A DNA stretch of 33,619 bases from an uncultured Flavobacteriales bacterium (GCA_913020435.1 CAJVZZ010000027.1:1-33619), one strand, 5' to 3'. Counted from the stretch's first letter, positions 24,656 through 33,010 are shown. Translations and numbers: made by a program. Notes: generated from the sequence alone by a model not told the origin.

Positions 24656-25240
24656 TTAATCAAGCCTCTCATAGTATTGATTGATGTAACCTTCGATCAC
24701 ATTTGCATATTCCTCATGCTCTACCTTAAGAACCTCTGCTGCAATTTGTTCTGTTGTATGGCTAATTGTTATTGGTATCTTTTTCTGAAAAAGTATTCGA
24801 CCTTTATCGTACTCTTCACTTACCAAATGAATGGTCGGACCGCTAATTAAATCTTTATTCAGCTTAACAGCCTTATGAACAGTTATCCCATACATTCCTT
24901 TTCCTCCATATTTTGGTAATAAAGAGGGGTGGATGTTTAAGATTCTATCTGGATAAGTTTGAATTAGCTCTAGAGGAATCTTTTTTAAATATCCTGCCAA
25001 AACAATTACGTCGATGTTGTTTTCGTCTAGTAATTCTAAGATTTCAGTAGGGTTTATAATTTGGGATTTCGATAGTAATATACTGTGTACTTGAAAGTTT
25101 TTAGCATGCTCAAAAACACCCGCATTTACTTTGTTGCTTAGAACCAATCCAACCTCAATTGTTTTATGACCCCTAAAATATTGCAGGATTTTTTGGGCAT
25201 TACTACCGCCCCCTGATGCAAAAACGGCAATCCTTTTCAT
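24656..25240 (-). CDS. purN: Phosphoribosylglycinamide formyltransferase (PurN)
   Basis: A 194-aa enzyme of purine synthesis that transfers formyl from 10-formyl-tetrahydrofolate to GAR. Motifs: 'AVFASGGGSNAQKI' at the N-terminus (phosphate loop, 'GGGSN' at about 10-14), 'VIVLAGYLKKIP' (about 78-90), the catalytic 'NIHPSLLPKYGGKGMYG' (Asn and His near 102-104), 'VHKAV', and 'VSEEYDKGRILFQ' with the catalytic Asp. Size is normal for PurN. ATG start. It diverges from the nitroreductase pseudogene with only 32 nt between the starts, so its promoter overlaps decaying sequence. mscS follows after 75 nt. Confidence 0.96.
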   Translation of the reverse strand: MKRIAVFASGGGSNAQKILQYFRGHKTIEVGLVLSNKVNAGVFEHAKNFQVHSILLSKSQIINPTEILELLDENNIDVIVLAGYLKKIPLELIQTYPDRILNIHPSLLPKYGGKGMYGITVHKAVKLNKDLISGPTIHLVSEEYDKGRILFQKKIPITISHTTEQIAAEVLKVEHEEYANVIEGYINQYYERLD

Positions 25241-25272
25241 ATAATGAATTAGTGCTTATTTTACCTACAAAA

Positions 25273-25845
25273 ATGCAACAATCCAAATCCTTTATACCTC
25301 TTCAACACAAAGAATTGAGCAAAGATGAGTTTGAAAGTGCCCTCAATGACTTTTTTGAGCTTTGCAATAGTAGAAGATCGGTTAGGACATTTTCGAACAA
25401 AGAGGTTCCGCAAAAAATAGTGGAGGCGATTATTAAAACCGCAGGCACTGCGCCTAGCGGCGCACACAAACAACCTTAGCATTTTTGTGCGATTAAAAGC
25501 TCTTCAATAAAATCAAAGATTAGAGCAGCAGCAGAAAAGGGAGAATACGAAAATTACCATGGCAGAATGAGCGTAGCTTAATTAGATGATCTTAAAAAAT
25601 TTGGTGCCAATCACATAAAGCCCTTTTTAGAAATTGCTGCAGGAATACTTCTAAACGTTATCACTGCTGCGGGTTTAGTTTCGTTAACTCATACACCAAG
25701 TCCAATGAACTTTCTAGCTGAATTGCTCAACCGACCAAAAAACAAGTGAGCATATCTTCTTATACCAATAGGATATCCAGCCAAAGAAACTTTAATGCCA
25801 CTCATTAAACGCAAAGATCTTTCGGATATTATGACCATATACTAA
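25273..25845 (+). pseudogene. Nitroreductase-family pseudogene (iodotyrosine-deiodinase/BluB-like branch)
   Basis: One reading frame runs from the ATG at 25273 to the TAA at 25843-25845 and reads as an FMN nitroreductase: 'FYxLCN.RRSVRxFS' type start ('ELCNSRRSVRTFSN'), 'IIKTAGTAPSGAHKQP', 'YENYHGRM', 'KPFLEIA', 'AGLVSLTHTPSPMNFL', 'LNRPKNK', 'YLLIPIGYPA'. It is interrupted by TAG (25477-25479, where the family has Trp after HKQP), TAA (25579-25581, probably another Trp) and TGA (25747-25749). About 30-45 residues are missing between 'LEIA' and 'AGILLNV', including part of the central FMN/dimer region. All three stop codons are used, so recoding is not the explanation. The frame is otherwise kept, which suggests recent decay. 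Confidence 0.92.
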
Positions 25846-25913
25846 GCTTTGTGACCCTCGTTACTCATTTTCAAAAGCTATAATTCGTACAATTGCATTA
25901 AATAAAAAACTTT

Positions 25914-26309
25914 ATGAAAACTGTATTTACTTTATTAATGAGCAGCTTATTTTTTATTGCTTGCGGAAACAATCAAAGCCAAAACCAAAAACGGATTAAT
26001 GATGTTGAAACTGAACAAATGAAACAGCTGATAGCTGATCAGTCTGGAGTACTTTTAGACGTTAGAACAGCAGATGAAGTTAGAGAAGGTTTTATAAAGG
26101 GTGCTCAAAATATTGACATTACTCAACCGGATTTTTTAGAAAAAATAAAGTCTCTCGATAAAGATGACCCTGTCTATGTTTACTGCAAAAAAGGTGGCCG
26201 CAGCGCAAATGCATCTGAAAAACTTGCAAAAGCCGGATTTACTAAAGTCTATAATATGATGGGCGGATTCGACAGTTGGAAAGATGCTGGCTATCCAGTA
26301 GAAAAGTAA
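25914..26309 (+). CDS. Rhodanese-domain lipoprotein
   Basis: 131 aa. Signal peptide with lipobox 'FIAC' (Cys17), so probably a periplasm-facing lipoprotein. The single rhodanese domain (about 30-130) has 'VLLDVRTADEVREGFIKGA' and the active-site loop 'YCKKGGRS' with Cys91, followed by 'GFTKVYNMMGGFDSWKDAGYPV'. The catalytic Cys is intact, so sulfur transfer or thiol chemistry in the envelope is plausible; the physiological donor is unknown. Its TAA overlaps the ATG of the next (broken) lipoprotein gene by one base ('TAATG'), showing they were once an operon with thioredoxin further down. A TACAATTG at 25888-25895 is a one-mismatch -7 box. Confidence 0.9.
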   Translation: MKTVFTLLMSSLFFIACGNNQSQNQKRINDVETEQMKQLIADQSGVLLDVRTADEVREGFIKGAQNIDITQPDFLEKIKSLDKDDPVYVYCKKGGRSANASEKLAKAGFTKVYNMMGGFDSWKDAGYPVEK

Positions 26310-26730
26310 TGAGTCGTGATTTAATCGTGATCCTTATTTTCATGATTTTGAGTTGCGGAAACGATAAAGAAAACCTACTTCCTTTAATTTCCGGAACTAA
26401 TGGATTATCGGCATCTTAAATAGAGGAGTCAGTTATAAAATCCGGTTTTGGATCACTTTCAAATTAACTAAATACTCAATTTTCCGTCAAAGGCATAGAC
26501 AGTGCTGTTGCTGCGGTCAATAATGTCTCTGTTCAGCGTGTTTCACTGAAAAAGAGAAACCCTCTTAACAAACTAAGCAAGGAGAAAAGCAGCTTAATAA
26601 GTTAATGGTAAAAGCGAAAAAAGCACTTATTACAATAAACTCAGACCTAATGGATAAAGTCATTAATTATAAATTGAATGACTTGCGCAGACTATCGGCT
26701 GTGAAATTCAGCACCTATAAACTCAAGTAA
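26309..26730 (+). pseudogene. Decayed lipoprotein gene between rhodanese and thioredoxin
   Basis: It starts at the ATG overlapping the rhodanese stop and encodes a good lipoprotein signal ('MSRDLIVILIFMILSCGNDK', lipobox 'ILSC') for 36 codons, then hits TAA at 26417-26419. The same frame reads on with protein-like sequence ('FSVKGIDSAVAAVNNVSVQRV') through further stops. Near 26587 a different frame becomes the plausible one ('KQLNKLMVKAKKALITINSD' and on to 'FSTYKLK', stop at 26728-26730). So the gene has at least two nonsense codons and a frameshift. I do not recognise the family. It ends 2 nt before the thioredoxin ATG. Confidence 0.6.
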
Positions 26731-26732
26731 TT

Positions 26733-27029
26733 ATGGCGTCTTTTACTGAAATAATAAATGGAGATAAGCCTGTATTAATTGACTTTCACGCAGATTGGTG
26801 TGGACCTTGTAGAGTGCTCTCGCCCATTATTCAAGAAGTTGCGAAAGCATTCGATGGTAAAGTGCGAGTGATAAAAATTGACGTGGATAAAAACGCCACT
26901 TTAGCGGATAAGTTTCAAATTCAAGGAGTACCAACAATGATGCTTTTCAAAGACGGAAAGTCAGTTTGGAGGCAGTCGGGAGTTTTACAGAAAGATGAAA
27001 TAATTAAACAAATAGGGTCATTTTCTTAG
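26733..27029 (+). CDS. Thioredoxin
   Basis: 98 aa, a minimal thioredoxin fold without signal peptide, so cytoplasmic. The redox motif 'WCGPC' lies at residues 22-26, with the preceding 'PVLIDFHAD' strand, the 'KIDVDKN' strand, the cis-proline loop 'QGVPTMMLFKDG' and the final helix all present. It reduces protein disulfides using NADPH/thioredoxin reductase; no reductase gene lies in the window. It is the last gene of a run with the rhodanese lipoprotein and the decayed lipoprotein, and it is intact while its neighbours are broken, which suggests it is still under selection. Confidence 0.95.
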   Translation: MASFTEIINGDKPVLIDFHADWCGPCRVLSPIIQEVAKAFDGKVRVIKIDVDKNATLADKFQIQGVPTMMLFKDGKSVWRQSGVLQKDEIIKQIGSFS

Positions 27030-27134
27030 ATAATGCACCTTGGCGACAATCTTAAAAAGATCAGACTTTGCAATTGGCAGATAGTTTTCCATCGCAGGGT
27101 TAAAAAAACTATACGTTATTGGAATCAGTTCCAT

Positions 27135-28830
27135 TTAGCGATCTTGTTCCGTACCTAACTTCCGTATCAGCTCATTTGAAATTAACTCATCAAAACACCC
27201 AAGTTCCATGCGCAATAAATACACACCTGGCAAAAAGATTTCTGGGTCGCCTTTTCGTCTCCACATACTACTGGTTAAAAACGCGGCTGCCGATAACTCA
27301 AACTCTTCAGGTATATCGTTGAATCCTACTTTAGCTTTACTTTTGTGTTGTTGAAAACGATATTCTGTCTCGACCGAAGGTATTGGCAAAAGACTTCGTT
27401 GGTCTGTTTTTTTGTACGAATAAAAACTACGTCCAAGTAAATTGTAATGCATTGATAACCCTGCTGTTCCCAACTTAGAATCATCATTATAGTATGCTTG
27501 TTCGTGTGCAGCACCAATTTCAGATACTTGCTCTAGATAATTATCATTTACCAAAATGTTCTCTGAATAACTTTCGGTATAAACCACTTTATTATTGTTG
27601 TTGTAATAATTCCAATTACCCGTTTTAATACCAGCTGTATAGTAACCTTTTGATTCTAGAGCTCCTACTGACCTGTGGGTTATCGATAACCCATTTCGAA
27701 AACCATAATTATAATTATGCTCCGCTATCTTTTGGTCGTAAACATTAAATAGAACCCAATTTCGTTCTTTTTTTTCGTGCAGAAAATACCCCTCCCACTT
27801 TCTCGAATTATTTGAACCATGGTAGACCATTTTTACTACTGAATCTGATTTGAACTCATATTCAATTTGAGGTTTAGGTTTATTGATTTTTGAATTGAAA
27901 TATACCCATTTACCGTATCTCTTACCTTTTAGAAAACCACCTTCGGCCCATTTGAATTGCTCATTATAATAAACTGCAGGTCCATGTACGAGTCCATTTT
28001 TATAATTAACCATTGATTTAAGCTTACCATCAAAATCATAAAGAGAATAGTTCTCCATTTCCTTCTTTAAAGTTACCGTTATCCTGCTGCGCACCTGTAC
28101 TACCATTATAGGCTGCTATTTTAAGGAGTGTATCACTCTGGTATAACATGTTAGACCATAAGTCACCGTTTTTGTACCAAATCACCTCATTACTATCTCT
28201 TTGTTCGTTCACCAACTTAGTTACAAAAAATGGATTTCCGTTTTCATAGTATATATTCACTCTATGTATCGTATCCGCACCAGAAAGTTGATACTGGATT
28301 CGTTCAATTAATATGGCTGGGATAGAATCACTTCCAAATGGATAATAAACGCTTTGCTCAATTAAGGTATCTGCTTCATAAATATATTCGCTGCATAAAT
28401 TGCCATTAGGATAAAAACCCCTCCATGTATTTACTCTTTTACCTCTTTCAAAATATATTTTTAACATTCTAGCGCCATTACGATGGTAAAAGATTCATTT
28501 ACCATGAGATACATCCATAAGGTAGGTGGCAACAATATGTGGCTTTCCGGTGCTATAATATCTAACCCAGAGTCCATGTTTTCTATTTGCATGAAAGTTC
28601 CCTTCAACCAAAACCTTATCCATGTAAATTTGAGAGAATGCTCCTTATTTTACAATTGGAGATTCACCCTGAATAAAGGAAATTTTATAGGTTAAATTAG
28701 TTGTCGCTTGTATTTCAGTTTCCACTAATTTCTGACCATATATTGTTGCAAAAAAGAGTGTAAGGTTGAATATGATTAAAAATATTAGCATTAAAGCAAT
28801 GATAAATAAATGAATTGTATCTTGAACCAC
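27135..28830 (-). pseudogene. YwqK/MORN-repeat protein pseudogene with N-terminal membrane anchor
   Basis: Read on the minus strand from a GTG at 28830, the frame gives a single membrane span (about residues 8-32) and then MORN/YwqK-type repeats ('GNFHANRKHGLWVRYYSTGKP', 'GKRVNTWRGFYPNGNL', 'NIYYENGNPFF', 'MVNYKNGLVHGPAVYYN', 'LKGKRYGKWVYFNS', 'IKTGNWNYYN'). It is broken by TAA at 28645-28647, by TGA at 28495-28497 (in 'HGK*IFYHRNG', where Trp is expected) and by a frameshift at about 28036-28042. There the first frame ends in 'GELFSL*' and the next continues as 'YDFDGKLKS'; removing one A from the AAA at 28040-28042 joins them as 'GELFSYDFDG'. Three separate lesions make an error in the read unlikely. 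The intact form would be about 560 aa. YwqK-type proteins are often labelled antitoxins without proof. Confidence 0.85.
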
Positions 28831-29015
28831 ACGAGTCTATATAAAGCATAGTGCTTTTTGAAAAACGTGAAAAGGATAAGAAAACATTTGTAGAAGTCAG
28901 GCAACATCTAAATTCTATTTTAAAACTTCCTTCTCAAGTTGTAAGGTTTAGTTTCCAACAATTGAACTAAAGCTTGTATCGAATTGTTATTATATTCCAA
29001 TGGAAGTCTAAATCG

Positions 29016-29023
29016 TATATTTG
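29016..29023 (+). promoter_or_regulatory. -7 box of dxs
   Basis: TATATTTG, exact to TAnnTTTG, 23 nt before the ATG at 29047. It predicts a leader of about 20 nt and rules out the upstream in-frame TTG at 28984 as the start. No good -33 TTTG is visible. Confidence 0.5.
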
Positions 29024-29046
29024 CATTGACGAATACTCTAGATACT

Positions 29047-30978
29047 ATGGAAACAATACCAGGCCCACTTCTGAGTCAGATTAATTCTCCTGACGACCTA
29101 AAGAAATTCAAAGAGGAAGAACTTCCTCAAATTGCGTTTGAATTAAGAGATTACATAATTGATTTAGTATCAAAGCGAGGTGGTCACTTTGGTGCTAGCT
29201 TAGGGGTTGTTGAATTAACTGTTGCACTGCACTACGTTTTTAATACGCCCAAAGATCAACTGGTTTGGGATGTTGGACACCAAGCTTATGGCCATAAAAT
29301 CCTAACTGGTCGAAGAGAAACTTTTCATACTAACCGAATTTATAACGGTTTGAGCGGATTCCCTAAAAGAAAAGAAAGTAATTATGATGCAATGGGTGTT
29401 GGGCACTCTAGTACATCTATTTCGGCCGCTTTGGGAATGGCAGTTGCTAACAAGCATAAAGGAGAGTTAGATACTCAGCACATTGCTGTCATTGGCGATG
29501 GAGCCATGACTGCAGGTTTAGCATTTGAAGGTCTGAATCATGGTGGAGTTGCTAACACCAATATGATTGTGGTGTTGAACGATAACTGTATGTCGATCGA
29601 TCCAAATGTTGGTGCTCTAAAAGAATACTTAACCGATATAAGTACTTCTCATACTTACAATAAAGTAAAAGATGAATTATGGCATTTACTAGGGAAAATC
29701 TCCAAGTTCGGCCCTAATGCACAGGAAATTGCCGCTAGAGTAGAAAATGCTGTAAAGCATTCATTATTAGAGAACTCTAATTACTTCGAGTCACTCAAAT
29801 GGCGGTATTTTGGCCCAATTGATGGCCATGATACGATAAGAGTAAAAAAGGTTTTAGAAGATTTAAAAGATATACCAGGCCCGAAAATTTTACATTGCCT
29901 AACCACCAAAGGGAAAGGGTACGTGCCTGCAGAAGAAGGAAGTCCAACTACATGGCATGCTCCGGGATTATTCAATAAAGAGACCGGTGAAATTGTAAAA
30001 GTGGTTCCTAAAAACCCGCAGCCACCAAAATACCAAGACGTTTTTGGCCATACGATTATTGAGTTGGCAGAAAAAAACGATAAAATAATGGGAGTTACTC
30101 CTGCTATGCCTTCAGGGTCATCACTCAAGTTTATGATGGAAGCAATGCCTGATAGAGCATTTGATGTAGGTATCGCTGAGCAACATGCGGTTACATTTTC
30201 AGCAGGAATGGCAACTCAAGGCTTAATTCCGTTTTGCAACATCTACAGTTCATTCATGCAGCGTGCATACGATTCTGTCGTTCATGATGTCGCTATTCAA
30301 GATTTACACGTTGTCTTTTGTTTAGATAGAGCGGGTTTAGTTGGTGCAGATGGTCCTACGCACCACGGAAACTATGATATTCCATTTATGCGTTGTATTC
30401 CAAATATGATTGTATCCTCTCCCATGAATGAAGTGGAATTACGAAATCTTATGTATACTGGTCAATTGGATAAAAACGCTGCTCCATGGGTAATTCGTTA
30501 CCCAAGAGGAAATGGTGTTATGACTGATTGGAAAAAACCACTTAAAGAAATAAAGGTTGGAACTGGAAGAAAAGTTAAATCTGGCGAAGACTTAGCCATC
30601 TTATCTTTTGGCCCAATTGGAAATTTAGCATCTGACGCGTGTAAAACACTAGAAGAAAAAGGAATCTCTACAGCGCATTATGATATGCGATTTGCAAAAC
30701 CTTTGGATGAGGTTATGCTGCATGAGGTATTTGGAAAGTTCAATAAAATTATTACTGTTGAGGATGGTTGTCTTGACGGTGGAATTGGCAGTGCTATAGT
30801 TGAATTTATGGCAGATCACGGTTATTTTTCTAAAATCAAAAGACTAGGAATCCCAGATCGTATTGTAGAACATGGTACACAAAAAGAACTTTACCGTGAG
30901 TGTAATTATGATGCTCAGGCAATGGTAGAATCTGCAGAAGCACTTCTATCCAAAAAAGCACATACTTTAGCGGGCTAA
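29047..30978 (+). CDS. dxs: 1-deoxy-D-xylulose-5-phosphate synthase
   Basis: A 643-aa thiamine-diphosphate enzyme that condenses pyruvate with glyceraldehyde-3-phosphate, the entry step of the MEP isoprenoid pathway. The N-terminal ThDP domain has 'GGHFGASLGVVELTVALH', 'WDVGHQAYGHKILTGRR', 'GVGHSSTSIS' and the metal/ThDP motif 'GDGAMTAGLAFEGLNH' ... 'NDNCMSID'. The transketolase pyrimidine domain has 'GIAEQHAVTFSAGMA' and 'DRAGLVGADGPTHHG', and a C-terminal domain completes it. The chosen ATG begins 'METIPGPLLSQINSPDDL', as in Bacteroidota homologues. It is followed in the same frame, straight after its TAA, by RNase HI. Confidence 0.97.
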   Translation: METIPGPLLSQINSPDDLKKFKEEELPQIAFELRDYIIDLVSKRGGHFGASLGVVELTVALHYVFNTPKDQLVWDVGHQAYGHKILTGRRETFHTNRIYNGLSGFPKRKESNYDAMGVGHSSTSISAALGMAVANKHKGELDTQHIAVIGDGAMTAGLAFEGLNHGGVANTNMIVVLNDNCMSIDPNVGALKEYLTDISTSHTYNKVKDELWHLLGKISKFGPNAQEIAARVENAVKHSLLENSNYFESLKWRYFGPIDGHDTIRVKKVLEDLKDIPGPKILHCLTTKGKGYVPAEEGSPTTWHAPGLFNKETGEIVKVVPKNPQPPKYQDVFGHTIIELAEKNDKIMGVTPAMPSGSSLKFMMEAMPDRAFDVGIAEQHAVTFSAGMATQGLIPFCNIYSSFMQRAYDSVVHDVAIQDLHVVFCLDRAGLVGADGPTHHGNYDIPFMRCIPNMIVSSPMNEVELRNLMYTGQLDKNAAPWVIRYPRGNGVMTDWKKPLKEIKVGTGRKVKSGEDLAILSFGPIGNLASDACKTLEEKGISTAHYDMRFAKPLDEVMLHEVFGKFNKIITVEDGCLDGGIGSAIVEFMADHGYFSKIKRLGIPDRIVEHGTQKELYRECNYDAQAMVESAEALLSKKAHTLAG

Positions 30979-31458
30979 GCTAAAGTTATCGCAACAATTA
31001 CAGTATATACAGACGGAGCCGCCAAAGGAAACCCCGGAAATGGTGGTTATGGTGTTGTTCTATTGTCAGGAACACATCGTCGAGAAATCTCTGGTGGATT
31101 CCGGCATACCACCAATAATCGAATGGAACTATTGGGGGTTATTATTGCGCTAGAATCACTAAAAGGTGAACTGCATGATGTTACAGTCTATTCAGATTCA
31201 AAATATGTGGTTGACGCAGTTGAAAAAAAATGGGTCTGGAATTGGCAAAAAAAAGGATTCAAACAAAAGAAAAATGTCGATTTGTGGAGACGTTTTCTTA
31301 GAATCTATCCAGCACACAACGTAAAATTCGTTTGGGTAAAAGGTCATGCAAATATTCCTGAAAATGAACGCTGTGATGAACTTGCGGTTACAGCAGCATT
31401 ATTGGAAAATCTTCCGGCTGACGTAGGTTACGAAGCAGAAGCGCCTACATTACTTTAG
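30979..31458 (+). CDS. rnhA: Ribonuclease HI, no conventional start codon visible
   Basis: The open frame after the dxs stop encodes a complete RNase HI domain, which cuts the RNA strand of RNA-DNA hybrids. All four carboxylates are present: Asp in 'VYTDGAAKGNPGNGGYG', Glu in 'NNRMELLGVIIALE', Asp in 'VYSDSKYVVDAV' and Asp in 'GHANIPENERCDELA', plus the His of 'VKGHAN'. The only standard start, TTG at 31063, would remove the first catalytic Asp and the glycine-rich loop, so it cannot give an active enzyme. Codons between the dxs TAA (30976-30978) and the first Asp are GCT AAA GTT ATC GCA ACA ATT ACA GTA TAT ACA, with no ATG, GTG or TTG. Expression would need an ATT (30997) or ATC (30988) start, readthrough from dxs, or the gene has lost its start. 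Confidence 0.85.
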   Translation, partial: AKVIATITVYTDGAAKGNPGNGGYGVVLLSGTHRREISGGFRHTTNNRMELLGVIIALESLKGELHDVTVYSDSKYVVDAVEKKWVWNWQKKGFKQKKNVDLWRRFLRIYPAHNVKFVWVKGHANIPENERCDELAVTAALLENLPADVGYEAEAPTLL

Positions 31459-31718
31459 CTTTCTAAGGCAATATTACACCGAGCTATAAAAATAAATTCT
31501 TCTAGAAATTTATCCAAATAGGCCTAATTGAGCCATCTAACGACTTTCCGCACTAAAATTCTTAATTCAAAAAGAAGCACACCATCGGTGCTTAAATTCT
31601 AGAAATAAAATACTCAAAATTACCTTTTTCTGAATGATAAAGGTTTAGGTAACCCTTTTGATAATCTACGTGGCGTTATCAGCGGATACTCTTCCAATAA
31701 TGGCAATTACACCACGCT
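31459..31718. other. Gap between convergent rnhA and the PfkB kinase, with an orphan peptide tail
   Basis: No full gene. Plus-strand codons 31603-31725 read as a protein-like tail ('LFLNDKGLGNPFDNLRGVIS', then 'GYSSNNGNYTTLY' and stop) with no start, possibly the last piece of a lost gene; its stop overlaps the kinase gene end. An imperfect hairpin AGC-ACC-atc-GGT-GCT lies near 31576-31592. Otherwise nothing recognisable. Confidence 0.3.
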
Positions 31719-32723
31719 CTATTGAGCAGGTTGCAATTGATTTACAATATCTTGAGCTTGCTGCGATTCCAACCTAGGGCCAAACTGAGAAACTACCTTA
31801 GAGGACGCTAGGGAGGCTAACCTTCCCGCATCAGCGTAACTTCTTCCATTGGTAATTCCGTAGAGGAAAGCCCCTGCAAATAGATCGCCTGCTCCGTTTG
31901 TGTCTTTAGCACTTACTTTATAAGGTTCAATATCGATAAAGGTGTCACCGTCATAAATCATCGCTCCGTTTTCACCCTGTGTTATAACGAAGCGCTTTGC
32001 ATCTCTTTTTAATGCTTCTCGCGCTTCTTCAAGATTATCTGTTCCAGTATATAGCAACGCTTCTTCTTCATTACAAAACAAAAGATCAACGCCTGCACCA
32101 ACAACAGATTCCATTTGGTCCCTGAAATACTTAACCATAGACGGGTCAGAGAATGTTAATGCTGTCTTTACACCATTTTCTTCTGCTAATTTCTTGGCAT
32201 ATCTCATTGCATCTTGACCATTTTCAGACGTTACAAGGTAGCCCTCGATATATAGATACTGGCTATCTTTAAGTGCTTCCTCGGCAATCTCAGATCTAGA
32301 ATAATCAGATGTAATCCCTAAAAAAGTATTCATCGTTCTAGAAGCATCTGTAGAAGTCATAACCAAACATTTCCCTGTAATACCTGACTCCAACTCTTGG
32401 TGATCAAGATTGGAATGAACTCCGTTCGATTTTAAGTCTTTTCTATAGAAATCTCCCAATTCATCATTTGCAACTTTACAGGAATAGTAACTAGATCCGC
32501 CGAATTGTGCAACACCAATAATTGAATTGGCGGCCGAACCACCACATTTCATGTTGCTCGAACCCATATTTATAGCATTTGAAATTCGAATTTGATTTTC
32601 TTCATCCACAAGTGTCATCAACCCTTTTTCAATATTGTGATCCTCTAAAAATTGATCATCAACTTCAGTTACGATATCCACTAAGGCGTTGCCTATTCCA
32701 AACACATTATACTTCTTGCTCAT
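31719..32723 (-). CDS. Adenosine kinase-like PfkB sugar kinase
   Basis: A 334-aa ribokinase-family (PfkB) kinase. N-terminal 'VFGIGNALVDIV' and 'KCGGSAANSIIGVAQFGG' (about 58-76) bind the sugar, and 'CNEEEALLYTG' (about 217-227) marks the middle. The C-terminal signature 'DTNGAGDLFAGAFLYGI' (about 272-288) holds the catalytic Asp and the anion hole. The sequence pattern, especially 'GSSNMKCGGSAANS' and 'GITGKCLVMTSTDASRTMNTFLG', is that of the bacterial adenosine kinase-like group, which would phosphorylate adenosine or a related nucleoside in salvage; the exact substrate cannot be fixed from sequence. ATG start, single transcription unit, normal length. Confidence 0.9.
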   Translation of the reverse strand: MSKKYNVFGIGNALVDIVTEVDDQFLEDHNIEKGLMTLVDEENQIRISNAINMGSSNMKCGGSAANSIIGVAQFGGSSYYSCKVANDELGDFYRKDLKSNGVHSNLDHQELESGITGKCLVMTSTDASRTMNTFLGITSDYSRSEIAEEALKDSQYLYIEGYLVTSENGQDAMRYAKKLAEENGVKTALTFSDPSMVKYFRDQMESVVGAGVDLLFCNEEEALLYTGTDNLEEAREALKRDAKRFVITQGENGAMIYDGDTFIDIEPYKVSAKDTNGAGDLFAGAFLYGITNGRSYADAGRLASLASSKVVSQFGPRLESQQAQDIVNQLQPAQ

Positions 32724-32885
32724 TCTTCAATAATTTACGAGTGCATTAATTTTTATCAATGGTATCATCAAAACGAATCAACAATTAATAAACTCCAATC
32801 AACTTTTTTTTAGGGTTAAATACGGCTGCAAATATACCGCTTGCTAGAAAGCTTGAAAAAGCAAACGCATTTTTTTTAAAAAAGA

Positions 32886-32915
32886 TTTGTCGATATATAA
32901 AAACCATTACTTTTG
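32886..32915 (+). promoter_or_regulatory. Promoter of tRNA-Asn
   Basis: TTTG (32886-32889), 18 nt, TACTTTTG (32908-32915). The tRNA begins 13 nt further on. This is one of the three best full promoters in the window. Confidence 0.78.
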
Positions 32916-32928
32916 CCGCTCAGAAAAT

Positions 32929-33002
32929 TCCTCCTTAGCTCAGTTGGTTAGAGCATCTGACTGTTAATCAGAGGGTCCTTGGTTCGAGTCCAAGAGGAGG
33001 AG
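32929..33002 (+). tRNA. tRNA-Asn (GUU anticodon)
   Basis: A 74-nt cloverleaf: acceptor TCCTCCT/AGGAGGA with discriminator G, D stem GCTC/GAGC, anticodon stem TCTGA/TCAGA with loop CTGTTAA (anticodon GTT), and T arm CTTGG-TTCGAGT-CCAAG. CCA is not encoded. The D arm, anticodon stem and variable loop are identical to those of the CAU tRNA at 892-965. Confidence 0.97.
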
Positions 33003-33010
33003 CAATAACA

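Noticed and set aside
25273-25845. Stop-codon recoding (for example a reassigned or read-through codon) in the nitroreductase frame
   Set aside because: TAG, TAA and TGA all occur in the frame and a central segment is missing as well, so simple decay explains it. Other genes in the window use all these stops normally.
28036-28042. Programmed ribosomal frameshift in the YwqK/MORN gene
   Set aside because: The change needed is +1 at a short AAA/TTT run without a clear slippery heptamer or stimulatory structure, and two upstream nonsense codons already break the gene.
27135-28467. A toxin-antitoxin pair formed by the two overlapping minus frames
   Set aside because: The two frames are halves of one repeat protein separated by a one-base shift; no toxin fold is present, and the antitoxin label on YwqK proteins is weak.
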